DNA of 64,000 bases from Tsukamurella tyrosinosolvens (GCF_900104775.1 NZ_FNSA01000003.1:3596001-3660000), one strand, 5' to 3'; counted from the first letter of the stretch, positions 34,974-42,455 are shown. Notes: generated by a model not told the origin, from the sequence alone. Translations and numbers: made by a program.

Positions 34974-36252
34974 GCGTCCCACTCGCGCGCGGCGCGCTGA
35001 GGGCCGCGAAGGTGGGGACGTCGGTGTACAGGTTGTCCAGGGTGTGTGCGTCGGCTGGCCCGGTCGAGCCGTCGGGCTTCAGGCTGAGGGTGCCGCGCAC
35101 CTCGGCCACCCAGGTCGCCGTGTTCGGGTTGATCCCGCGCTGGGCGGCACTGCGTTCGAGGTGGACGTCGTAGGCGCGGCCGTGCGGATCGTTCACGCTC
35201 GGGGCGGTCGGCGCCATCGTGCGCCACCCGCCGGCAAAGACCGGCACGACGCCGGGCCCGGGTCGGCGCCACAGGTCGCGGATCCTTGCGGCGACGTTGG
35301 CGATCCGGTACCCGAACCCCAGCGAATCGTTCTCGACGGGCCCCGTGGAACACAGGCCCGGACCGAGCATGGACCAGTCGAAGCGCAGCCCCGGGTAGTC
35401 GTCGTAGTCCTCCGGCCGGACGTCGAGCTCGGGCCGCACGGACTCCCGCAGGCGCCCCCGCTGCGAAACCTCGCCGACCATCCAGAGCAGGGATCGGTCC
35501 GAGTAGTAGGAGTTCTCGTAGCCGCCGCCGACGTCGAGGTGGACCCCGTCGAACCACACCTGGCGGATGTCCCGGTGCGCCCCGCCCCACAGGCAGGGCG
35601 CGAAGGGCCTGCGGCGCTCGCCGAGCGCGAGGGCCTGTCGGGCGCGGTTCACCTTCGGGCTGAGCTCGACGTCGTGGAACCGGTACTTCTCGCGGGCGAT
35701 GCCGGGGAGGCCCAGGGCGCCGACGGTGTCGAAGACGCCCAGGTTGTCGATGGTGACGACGCCCTCGTCATAGCAGTACGGCTGCAGCCTCGCGAGGTCC
35801 GCGTCGTGCTTCGGGTCCTTCTTCGTGCCCGGCGGCCGCGTCCGGTACACCGACATCGCCTCGGGCAGTTTGTCCTGCGCGACGCCGTCGGGGGTCAGCA
35901 GCCCGACGTGCGAGATCATCCCGATGAGGCTGCGGGCCGTGTAGGCGCCGCGGCTGAAGCCGAACACCGAGATCCGGTCGCCGGGCTCGTAGTTGAGCGC
36001 GAGGAAGCAGTAGCAGTCCAGGATGTTCGCGTCGAGCCCGAACCCGAAGGCACCGGCGAGGACGCGCTCGATCCGGCTGCCGGCGGACCCCACGCCGCGC
36101 TGGTAGTAGACGATCTGGGGCTCGCCGTCGTGCCCGACGGGGGCCACGCCGCGGGCGATCTTCTCGACGTTCGAGACGTGCTTGTTGTCGGGCTTCTGCC
36201 ACGTGCCGTCGCAGCAGATCACCAGGGTCTTCGGCTTCCGGATGGCGTTCAT
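34960..36252 (-). CDS. DUF2235 alpha/beta-hydrolase (Tle1-like lipase domain)
   Basis: 430 aa. N-terminal KTLVICCDGTWQKPDN (CDGTW at 14-18) and ISVFGFSRGAYTARSLIG (nucleophile Ser100 in GFSRG) define DUF2235, the fold of Tle1 phospholipase effectors of type VI secretion; stand-alone copies are common and mostly uncharacterised. No signal peptide or transmembrane segment. The predicted activity is ester or lipid hydrolysis. Promoter TAGGGT (36264-36259) places the RNA start at the ATG, so leaderless, and a LuxR-type inverted repeat sits just upstream. Shares that element with the lysis operon at 39204. Overlaps amiC by 14 nt at the 3' end. Confidence 0.85.
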   Translation of the reverse strand: MNAIRKPKTLVICCDGTWQKPDNKHVSNVEKIARGVAPVGHDGEPQIVYYQRGVGSAGSRIERVLAGAFGFGLDANILDCYCFLALNYEPGDRISVFGFSRGAYTARSLIGMISHVGLLTPDGVAQDKLPEAMSVYRTRPPGTKKDPKHDADLARLQPYCYDEGVVTIDNLGVFDTVGALGLPGIAREKYRFHDVELSPKVNRARQALALGERRRPFAPCLWGGAHRDIRQVWFDGVHLDVGGGYENSYYSDRSLLWMVGEVSQRGRLRESVRPELDVRPEDYDDYPGLRFDWSMLGPGLCSTGPVENDSLGFGYRIANVAARIRDLWRRPGPGVVPVFAGGWRTMAPTAPSVNDPHGRAYDVHLERSAAQRGINPNTATWVAEVRGTLSLKPDGSTGPADAHTLDNLYTDVPTFAALSAPRASGTLRAG

Positions 36253-36258
36253 GGTCCG

Positions 36259-36304
36259 ACCCTAGGAAGCGGGCGGACACCGGTCACGAGTAGCGGGCTA
36301 CTCG
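36259..36304 (-). promoter_or_regulatory. DUF2235 promoter with LuxR-type box (site 1)
   Basis: Inverted repeat CGAGTAGCGGGCTACTCG at 36287-36304, overlapping the LuxR gene's stop codon. On the minus strand GTGACC (36287-36282), 17-nt spacer, TAGGGT (36264-36259). The repeat's centre is 31.5 bp from the -10's first base, the same as at site 2. Its position just upstream of the -35 is the classical place for a LuxR-family activator. It could also form an 8-bp hairpin ending the LuxR gene, which I consider secondary. Confidence 0.6.
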
Positions 36305-38922
36305 ATTCGGGCCGCATCACGGTGCCCCCGGGCGAGCGCGGACGCGAGGCCCGCGCGATCGGTCGCGTCCACCTTTGCGCAGGCGCGGTAGATGTGGCCC
36401 TCGACCGTCCGGACCGAGAGGAAGAGCCGGTCGGCGATCTCCTTGTTCGTGAGCCCGGCGGCGATGAGGTTCGCGATCTCCCGCTCCCGGGTGGTGAGCG
36501 GGAGGGGGTGGGCCGACTCCGCGAGCGCAGGTGTCCGCAGGCCGCCGCACGCCGCGGCCAGACGGTCGGCGGTGGCCGCCGAGTTGTGCATGGCGCTCCG
36601 GCGGTCCGCCTGGGCGTGGACGCTCGCCGCGGCGGCCGCCGCATCCGCCGCCGAGGGCAGCGCGCCGATCCGCTCGAACTCCGCCGCGCACGCGTCGAGA
36701 GCCGCGCCGTCCCGGGCGGCCAGTGCGCGGGCGTGGCGGGCGTACACCGGCACGAGCACGCCGTCCAGCCGGAGCGCGAGCGCGTCCAGACGGTCCGCGA
36801 TCGCGGGATCGGCGTCACCGAGCCGCGCGGCGGTGTGGAGCGCCTCCGCCTCGATCGCGTTCTGTCCGCTCGCCGACGCCGCATCCGCCGTGCCGCGCGC
36901 GGTCGCGATCGCCGCGGACGTCGTGCCCGCGGCCGCCTCCTGCCATGCCTGCGCGAGCATCATCTGGTGGCCGAAGACCGCGACGTTGTCACCGAAGTGA
37001 CGACGCGCGTCCAGCATCGCCGCGGCCGCCGCGGCCGCGTCGCCGAGGGCGGCGTACGCCTGCGCCAGCTGGAATCGCGCGGGGAAGACCCAGGAGACGT
37101 CGGGGCGGTCTCGCACCGTCGCGAGGGTCTGCTCCGCCTGCTGGACCACCCGCGCGTAGCGGCCCTCCGCGAGGTCGACGGCGCTGACGTGGATGCCGGA
37201 GAGTGCCCACGCGAGGAACTGTCCCGCCGATCGGAACTCGACGTAGCGCTGGGCCGCGGCTCGCGCGCGATCGAACGCGCCGGTCAGCGTCAGCGCGAGG
37301 ATCTCGCCGTACCCCGCGGGGAAGCGCAGCACGCCGTCGGTGTGCGGCTCCGCCTCGCGACCGCGCGCCGCGAGCGCCGCCACCTCGTCTCCCCGGCCGG
37401 ACAGCGCCCGCGCGAAACCGCCCGCGAAGACGGCCCATTCGACGGCCCAGGGGGTCGCGACGGGTGATTCGATCACCGCGTCCGCGAGCGCCAACGCCCG
37501 CGGCAGGTCGTCCGTGAAGGCGGCGCAGGCCGCCCCGATGCCCCCGACGATGAGCGCGAGAACGGGGGTGTCGACGCGCGCGGTCAGCAGCGCGAGCACC
37601 TCGTTCGCAGCGACGACGTCGCCGACGGCCCAGAACAGGTTCCCGATCCGCTGCGCGCCCCAGAGCACGAGCTCGACCTCGTCGAGATCCTCGGGGTCGA
37701 AGGAGCGCAGCACGCGATCGGACTCCGCGGCCTCGCCCTGCCACATGAGCGCCCGCGCCAGCAGGCACGCGGCCGGCAGGCCCGCTCCGCCGTCCAGCGC
37801 GGCGCGGGCGAAGCGCTCCCCCATGGGGACGTTCGCGAGCATGAGGGCGTCGCGCGCGGCCTCGCACAGGAGACCCGGGTCCAGGTCGGCGTCGCTGTCG
37901 AGGGCGAGCCCGGCCAGCCGGATCCGGTCCGACGCCGAGGCGACCTCCCGCCGGCCCAGCGCCTCGACGAGGTGCCCGCGCAGCCGCCGGGAGGAGGCGA
38001 ATCCCAGTCGGCCCCGGATCACCTCGCCGAAGAGCGGGTGCGCGTAGCGGACGGAGAGGGCCCGGCCCTCGCGGGCGATGCGGATCAGTCCCTCGGACTC
38101 CGCCTTCTCCACCGCATCGTCGCCGCCGAGGTCGGCCAGCACGTCGAGGTCGATCGGTTCGCACAGCGTCAGCAGCTTGAGCACGTGCAGGACGGCGTCG
38201 TCGAGATGGTCGACGCGCCCGTCGAGGAGGGACGCCAGCTCCGAGGTCACGGCGGCGCGGCCGCGCATCTGCCAGACGCCGCCGACCTCGCGCAGCGCCC
38301 CTGACTCGAGTGCGCCCTGCACGAGGTGCTTGAGGTAGAGCGCGTTCCCACCGGACGCCTCCCACATCAAGCGGGCGGACAGGCCCTCGAGCCGTCCCCC
38401 GACCGCCGCCTCGACCAGCTCGACGCTCTGCTCCAGCGTGAAGGGCTCCAAGGCGATCCGGACGACGTGCCCGTCCTTCCACAGATTCGTGATGGCGTCG
38501 GGTACCGCTTCGCCGCTGCGCACCGTCGCGATGAGGTGGACGGCCCGGTCGATCGCGAGTTGGTGCAGCAGCGTGGCGGACAGCTCGTCGAGCAGGTGCG
38601 CGTCGTCGACGCCGACGACCAGATGCCCGTCCGCCAGGAGGGATTCCCGCGCCGCCGACAGGTACGTGACCGGATCGGTCGACGTGGCCGGGCCGACGAG
38701 ATGCGCGAACACCCCGAGCGGTATCCCGCGCGCGGATTCCGTTCCCGCGACCCACTGCACGTGCAGGTTCGAGTCCGCCGCGACGGACCGCGCGAGCGTC
38801 GTCTTGCCGACGCCGGCATCGCCCGTCACGATCACGCCGCAACCGGCGGACGCCGTGTCGAGCGCAGCGCGGACGTCGTCGTACTCGCGGCCCCGCTCGA
38901 CGATCCGCAACTGCTGTCGCAT
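36298..38922 (-). CDS. large ATP-binding LuxR-family regulator (LAL/MalT-like)
   Basis: 874 aa from the chosen ATG. Architecture: N-terminal AAA/NACHT-like ATPase (Walker A GDAGVGKT at 34-41; LVVGVDDAHLLDEL as Walker B), a long Ala-rich helical repeat region (about 330-790), and a C-terminal LuxR HTH (LTTREREIANLIAAGLTNKEIADRLFLSVRTVEGHIYRA). Such proteins need ATP and an inducer to activate. An ATG at 38946 adds eight codons but lies upstream of TAGAAT (38936-38931), so 38922 is preferred. It lies between two promoters with matching LuxR-type boxes: the DUF2235 gene and the lysB operon. Inducer unknown. Confidence 0.88.
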   Translation of the reverse strand: MRQQLRIVERGREYDDVRAALDTASAGCGVIVTGDAGVGKTTLARSVAADSNLHVQWVAGTESARGIPLGVFAHLVGPATSTDPVTYLSAARESLLADGHLVVGVDDAHLLDELSATLLHQLAIDRAVHLIATVRSGEAVPDAITNLWKDGHVVRIALEPFTLEQSVELVEAAVGGRLEGLSARLMWEASGGNALYLKHLVQGALESGALREVGGVWQMRGRAAVTSELASLLDGRVDHLDDAVLHVLKLLTLCEPIDLDVLADLGGDDAVEKAESEGLIRIAREGRALSVRYAHPLFGEVIRGRLGFASSRRLRGHLVEALGRREVASASDRIRLAGLALDSDADLDPGLLCEAARDALMLANVPMGERFARAALDGGAGLPAACLLARALMWQGEAAESDRVLRSFDPEDLDEVELVLWGAQRIGNLFWAVGDVVAANEVLALLTARVDTPVLALIVGGIGAACAAFTDDLPRALALADAVIESPVATPWAVEWAVFAGGFARALSGRGDEVAALAARGREAEPHTDGVLRFPAGYGEILALTLTGAFDRARAAAQRYVEFRSAGQFLAWALSGIHVSAVDLAEGRYARVVQQAEQTLATVRDRPDVSWVFPARFQLAQAYAALGDAAAAAAAMLDARRHFGDNVAVFGHQMMLAQAWQEAAAGTTSAAIATARGTADAASASGQNAIEAEALHTAARLGDADPAIADRLDALALRLDGVLVPVYARHARALAARDGAALDACAAEFERIGALPSAADAAAAAASVHAQADRRSAMHNSAATADRLAAACGGLRTPALAESAHPLPLTTREREIANLIAAGLTNKEIADRLFLSVRTVEGHIYRACAKVDATDRAGLASALARGHRDAARIE

Positions 38923-39081
38923 GAACACGTATTCTAGTACCGGCACGGCCCAACGGCGCCGGTCGAATCTCGCGGGTTTTCCTGCCCGACAGCTTGATTC
39001 GGGTACTAATGGTCGAAAATCCGATCTTTGCGATCCGCTGCGGTCGATTCGGCACGGTCGTCCACGGAGTCGGCGAGAAGT

Positions 39082-39127
39082 CGGGTAGTGCGCTACTCGT
39101 GTGCTCGGCGTCGACGCTGCGCAGAAT
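39082..39127 (+). promoter_or_regulatory. lysis-operon promoter with LuxR-type box (site 2)
   Basis: CGGGTAGTGCGCTACTCG at 39082-39099 matches site 1 (36287-36304) at 15 of 18 positions. Downstream, GTGTGC (39099-39104), 17-nt spacer, CAGAAT (39122-39127); the repeat's centre lies 31.5 bp from the -10's first base, exactly as at site 1. Predicted RNA start near 39134, giving a ~70-nt leader to lysB. The remainder of the 281-bp gap (38923-39203) shows only the LuxR gene's own -10. Confidence 0.6.
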
Positions 39128-39203
39128 CTCCTTCAGATCGCCGTACGCACCAGCGGAATTCCTCCCCCGCCCCGGCGATCTCCCGCACCGAAGGAGCGAT
39201 CGA

Positions 39204-40004
39204 ATGTCCGATTTCGTCTTCTGCGCCCGGGGCACCGGCGAATCCCTCTCGGGGAACATGCTGGACAACGTCTCCCGGCGATTGCACGGCGTCACCGTGG
39301 AACAGGTGATCTACAGCGCCTCGATCAGCCTGGACAACGCCGCCCGCGACCCGCTGGCACCGTCGGGCGACAACAGCGCGACCCAGGTGGTGAACTGGCT
39401 CCGCACCCGGATCGCCGCGCTCCACCCCGGCGACCGCTACATCGTCCTCGGTTACTCGCTCGGCGCCGTCGGCGTGAACCGGTGGCTCAAGACCAGTCCC
39501 GACACCGCGGGCTGCCGGATGGTCGGCACCATCGCCGACCCCAGCCGGCGGGCCGGCGTCTCCTACGGGCTCCCGATCGCGCCGAACCGCTTCGGCATCT
39601 ACGCGACGGGCGGCACGGGCACGGTGCCGAACGACCAGCGATCGCCGGTGCCGCTGTTCGAGATCGCCAGTCCCGGCGACGTGATGACCTCGTGCCCCGC
39701 GGTCTCGCCCCTGCACGCCTTCGCCGGGCCGGTGATGGCCTTCACGCTCACCGACCCGAACGCGCTCATCGCGCAGCTGGTCGCCGGCGGGATCGATGAC
39801 GTGGTGTCCGACCTCGCGAATGCCGGGCACTGGTTCGACCCGGGCTGGTGGTCCTGGCCGGCCGACCTCGCGGGCTTCGCGAACGGGCAGCACACCACGG
39901 CGTACGGCCTGCCGATGTGGCGCGACAGCGCCAATCGGCCGGTCTCGGGGATCGACCTGCTGGCCCGCGTGTGCAGCTGGAAGATGTCGGCGGTGCCGGC
40001 GTGA
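39204..40004 (+). CDS. LysB-like mycolyl-arabinogalactan esterase / PE-PPE-cutinase-fold hydrolase
   Basis: 266 aa, alpha/beta-hydrolase. N-terminal DFVFCARGTGES and nucleophile elbow IVLGYSLGAVGVNRW (Ser85); Asp159 (ASPGD) and His230 (NGQHTTAYG) are candidate triad partners. This is the layout of mycobacteriophage LysB, which cuts mycolic acids from arabinogalactan at the end of infection, and of related cutinase/PE-PPE hydrolases. No signal peptide, as expected if a holin lets it out. AAGGAG ribosome site. The stop overlaps the lysA start by GTGA, making a phage-like lysB-lysA-holin operon. A host cutinase-like esterase is the alternative, less likely given the neighbours. Confidence 0.78.
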   Translation: MSDFVFCARGTGESLSGNMLDNVSRRLHGVTVEQVIYSASISLDNAARDPLAPSGDNSATQVVNWLRTRIAALHPGDRYIVLGYSLGAVGVNRWLKTSPDTAGCRMVGTIADPSRRAGVSYGLPIAPNRFGIYATGGTGTVPNDQRSPVPLFEIASPGDVMTSCPAVSPLHAFAGPVMAFTLTDPNALIAQLVAGGIDDVVSDLANAGHWFDPGWWSWPADLAGFANGQHTTAYGLPMWRDSANRPVSGIDLLARVCSWKMSAVPA

Positions 40005-41611
40005 GCGCGTACACCCGCGATGCGGTCGCGGCGGCGTTCATCGCGGAGGGGCGCCGGTCCGGCGTCTCCGAGCGCGGGATCGTCATCTGCCTGGCCACCG
40101 GCCTCGTCGAATCGAATCTCACCGTCTACGCCAATCTCGCGGACCCCGACTCGCTCCAGGAACCCCACGACGCCGTCGGCTCGGACGCCAACAGCGTCGG
40201 GCCGCTCCAGCAGCGGGCGCCGTGGTGGGGCTCGAGTGCGCGCGAGCGCATGGATCCCGTGCTGAGCTCACGCCTGTTCTACGCCGCCCTGAAGGCGCTG
40301 GACTACGACTCGCCCGCCCATACCGCCGGCTGGTACGCCCAGCAGGTCCAGCGCTCCGCCTTCCCCGATCGCTACGACGAGCGGATGGCGCAGGCGCAGG
40401 ACATCTACGACCGCCTCACCGCGGCCGGCCCTTCCCCCTCCCCCGACGTCGCGAACGGAGCCGCCATGTCCCCCGCACCCGCCTACACCGAGATCGACCG
40501 GATGGGCGACTCGCGTTCGTCGCGCAACGGCGCCGTGATCCGGAACTTCCTCCTGCACACCGAGGAGGGGAACAGCACGGCCGAGCGGCTCGCCGCCTAC
40601 TGCAACGATTCGGCGCACGGCGCCAGCTACCACTACACGGTGCGCGACGGCGTCGTCTGCGACGTCGTGGACACCGACTTCGCCTCGTGGAGCGTTCTCA
40701 GCGCGAACCCGTACACCATCAACCTGTGCTTCGCGGGCAGTCACGCCGGCTGGTCGCGCGCGGACTGGCTCGAGCGCCGCGACGACCTCACGATCGCGGC
40801 GTGGCTCGCGGTGGCGGACGCCCGCAAGTACGGCTTCGCCACGACCGTCATCGCGCCGCCGTACCGCGTCACCGACGGCATCAGCGACCACCGGTACGTG
40901 ACGCGGGCGCTCGGCATCGGGTCGCACACCGACGTGGGCGACGGCTTCCCCTGGGACGTCTTCGCCGCGGACGTCGCCGCGTTCACCAGTGCGGGCGCTC
41001 CCGCGGTCGTCGGGCAGCCCGACGGGGCCGCTGCCGCGCCGCCCGCCTCCCCGCCGGTCGACACCGCGGCGCGGGCGGAGGCGGCGATCACCGCGGCGGC
41101 CGCGCGGGCCGCCGACTGGATCGGGCGGCGGAAGGACCTCGTCGCGGTCGCCTGCCCCGACGGACGGGGGTGGTTCGCCGCCTTCCAGGGCGGCACCGTC
41201 TACTGGACCGCCCTCACCGGCGCGCACACGGTGCCCGCCAGGCTCCTCGAGTCCTACACCGGCTACCAGCGGGAGAACGGCCCGCTCGGCTACCCGGTGG
41301 TCGACCACACGGAGCTGCCGGACGGACAGGTCGAGGCGTTCGAGCGCGGCGTGCTGTACCGGCGCCGGGACGCCGCGCAGGGCTTCTTCGTCACGGGGAC
41401 GATCGGCGCGCGGTGGGCGCGGGACGGCTACGAGAAGGGCCCGCTGGGGTGGCCGATCTCGTCCGAGATGAAGCTGTCCGACGGCGGGGTGCGGCAGGAC
41501 TTCGAGCACGGGCGGCTGTACTGGTCGCCCGATGGGACCACGGTGGTCGGCACGACCGCCGCCGAGACGGCCGGCGCGGTGGGTGCCGCCGGTGCCGCAC
41601 CGGCGGCCTGA
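40001..41611 (+). CDS. LysA-like endolysin: lytic-transglycosylase-like + amidase + LGFP repeats
   Basis: 536 aa, three modules. Residues 1-135: lysozyme/transglycosylase-like domain as in actinophage LysA (Glu37 in ATGLVESNL; DANSVGPLQQR). Residues ~165-325: N-acetylmuramoyl-L-alanine amidase (amidase_2) with expected zinc ligands His186 (FLLHTEEG), His309 and Asp319 (SHTDVGDGFPWD). Residues ~385-510: two or three LGFP-type repeats (NGPLGYPVVDHTEL, KGPLGWPISSEMKL), which anchor proteins to the mycolate-containing wall. No signal peptide. GTG start overlaps lysB. The C-terminal tail is Ala/Gly-rich. Confidence 0.88.
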   Translation: MSAYTRDAVAAAFIAEGRRSGVSERGIVICLATGLVESNLTVYANLADPDSLQEPHDAVGSDANSVGPLQQRAPWWGSSARERMDPVLSSRLFYAALKALDYDSPAHTAGWYAQQVQRSAFPDRYDERMAQAQDIYDRLTAAGPSPSPDVANGAAMSPAPAYTEIDRMGDSRSSRNGAVIRNFLLHTEEGNSTAERLAAYCNDSAHGASYHYTVRDGVVCDVVDTDFASWSVLSANPYTINLCFAGSHAGWSRADWLERRDDLTIAAWLAVADARKYGFATTVIAPPYRVTDGISDHRYVTRALGIGSHTDVGDGFPWDVFAADVAAFTSAGAPAVVGQPDGAAAAPPASPPVDTAARAEAAITAAAARAADWIGRRKDLVAVACPDGRGWFAAFQGGTVYWTALTGAHTVPARLLESYTGYQRENGPLGYPVVDHTELPDGQVEAFERGVLYRRRDAAQGFFVTGTIGARWARDGYEKGPLGWPISSEMKLSDGGVRQDFEHGRLYWSPDGTTVVGTTAAETAGAVGAAGAAPAA

Positions 41612-41631
41612 CCCGGAAAGAGGTGGAGATC

Positions 41632-42030
41632 ATGGAGGACATCAGGAGCAGGATCTTCCCGCGGAAGATCCCCGAATCGGTCCGGCGGGCGCTGTACGCC
41701 ACGGCCGGCCCGCTCGTCACGCTGCTGGCCGCGGGCGGCCTCATCCCCGGGAACCAGGCCGCCGCCTGGACATCCCTGGTGATTGCCGCGGTCACGCTGC
41801 TCATCGCGGTGGTCAACTGCGAGTCCCGCTGGCGCAACGCCGTCTACCTGACCACCGCGGCCCTCCAGGCGGTGCTGCAGGGCTACGGCATCGGCACCGA
41901 CGCGACGTGGGCGGCGATCAGCGGCATCGTCGTGTCCCTGTTGGGGATCGGGCTGGCCGCGGCCTTCACGCCGTCGGGCCTGGCCGAGGAGAACCGCGCC
42001 GCACCGCCGCGCGCGGTGCCGGTGGGATAG
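41632..42030 (+). CDS. holin-like small membrane protein
   Basis: 132 aa. Short charged N-terminus (MEDIRSRIFPRKIPESVRR), four hydrophobic segments (about 20-38, 43-62, 69-87, 93-111) and a polar C-terminal tail. Size, topology and position directly after lysA are those of actinophage holins, which form membrane holes for endolysin release. Ribosome site AGAGGTGGAG. Last gene of the cassette, followed by a terminator. Holin families share little sequence, so the call depends on context. Confidence 0.72.
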   Translation: MEDIRSRIFPRKIPESVRRALYATAGPLVTLLAAGGLIPGNQAAAWTSLVIAAVTLLIAVVNCESRWRNAVYLTTAALQAVLQGYGIGTDATWAAISGIVVSLLGIGLAAAFTPSGLAEENRAAPPRAVPVG

Positions 42031-42047
42031 TCCTGGGGAGGAACGAC

Positions 42048-42077
42048 GAAGGCCCGGATCGCATGATCCGGGCCTTC
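42048..42077. terminator. terminator after the lysis cassette, facing tRNA-Glu
   Basis: A perfect 13-bp stem (42048-42060 with 42065-42077), 4-nt GCAT loop, between the holin stop and the 3' end of tRNA-Glu on the other strand. Can stop both. Confidence 0.85.
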
Positions 42078-42082
42078 CGTTG

Positions 42083-42155
42083 TACCCCCGATGGGATTCG
42101 AACCCACGCTACCGCCGTGAGAGGGCGGCGTCCTAGGCCGCTAGACGACGGGGGC
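42083..42155 (-). tRNA. tRNA-Glu (CTC), copy 1
   Basis: 73 nt, full cloverleaf: acceptor GCCCCCG pairing with CGGGGGT (G-U at the end), D-arm GTCT/GGAC, anticodon stem CCGCC/GGCGG with loop CTCTCAC (anticodon CTC), T-loop GTTCGAATC. CCA not encoded. Identical to copy 2 at 42226. Its 3' end faces the phage-like lysis cassette. Confidence 0.96.
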
Positions 42156-42225
42156 TAGAACTGCTGCCGAGCGCGCACGAGGCGCCTCGACGATGTCGAT
42201 GAAGGTAGCACACCTGCACCGAACG

Positions 42226-42298
42226 TACCCCCGATGGGATTCGAACCCACGCTACCGCCGTGAGAGGGCGGCGTCCTAGGCCGCTAGACGACGGGGGC
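42226..42298 (-). tRNA. tRNA-Glu (CTC), copy 2
   Basis: 73 nt, base-for-base the same as copy 1, 143 bp away. The 70-nt spacer between them holds a TACCTT box (42207-42202) that might serve copy 1, but the -35 is poor, so the two may also be processed from one longer RNA. Confidence 0.96.
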
Positions 42299-42305
42299 TA
42301 GGACT

Positions 42306-42329
42306 GCGCCCTCCGCACGCGGAGGGCGC
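42306..42329. terminator. hairpin between tRNA-Gln and tRNA-Glu
   Basis: GCGCCCTCCGC (42306-42316) and GCGGAGGGCGC (42319-42329) are perfect arms with a minimal loop. It may end tRNA-Gln transcription or mark a processing site in a tRNA-Gln-Glu-Glu precursor. Confidence 0.5.
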
Positions 42330-42336
42330 TGTCACG

Positions 42337-42408
42337 CTGGCCTACCAGGACTCGAACCTAGAATGGCTGAACCAGAATCAGCTGTGTTGCCAATTACACC
42401 ATAGGCCA
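42337..42408 (-). tRNA. tRNA-Gln (CTG)
   Basis: 72 nt. Acceptor TGGCCTA/TAGGCCA, D-arm GTGT...ACAC, anticodon loop TTCTGGT (anticodon CTG), T-loop GTTCGAGTC, discriminator G. It lies next to gltX, as in M. tuberculosis. Confidence 0.95.
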
Positions 42409-42455
42409 ATGACTCTCCCCGAGATCGTTTCCGACCTCGTTTTGAGCCGCGATCC

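Noticed and set aside
34960-36252. Type VI secretion effector module
   Set aside because: DUF2235 alone is not evidence of type VI secretion; no VgrG, PAAR, Hcp or immunity gene is nearby and actinobacteria lack the system.
36287-36304. Inverted repeat as a simple terminator for the LuxR gene
   Set aside because: The 2-bp centre, lack of U tract, and a matching copy at the same promoter spacing upstream of lysB argue for a binding site.
30430-42030. Full prophage
   Set aside because: Only lysis genes are phage-like; there is no integrase, terminase, capsid, tail or repressor, and the ami and LuxR genes are bacterial types.
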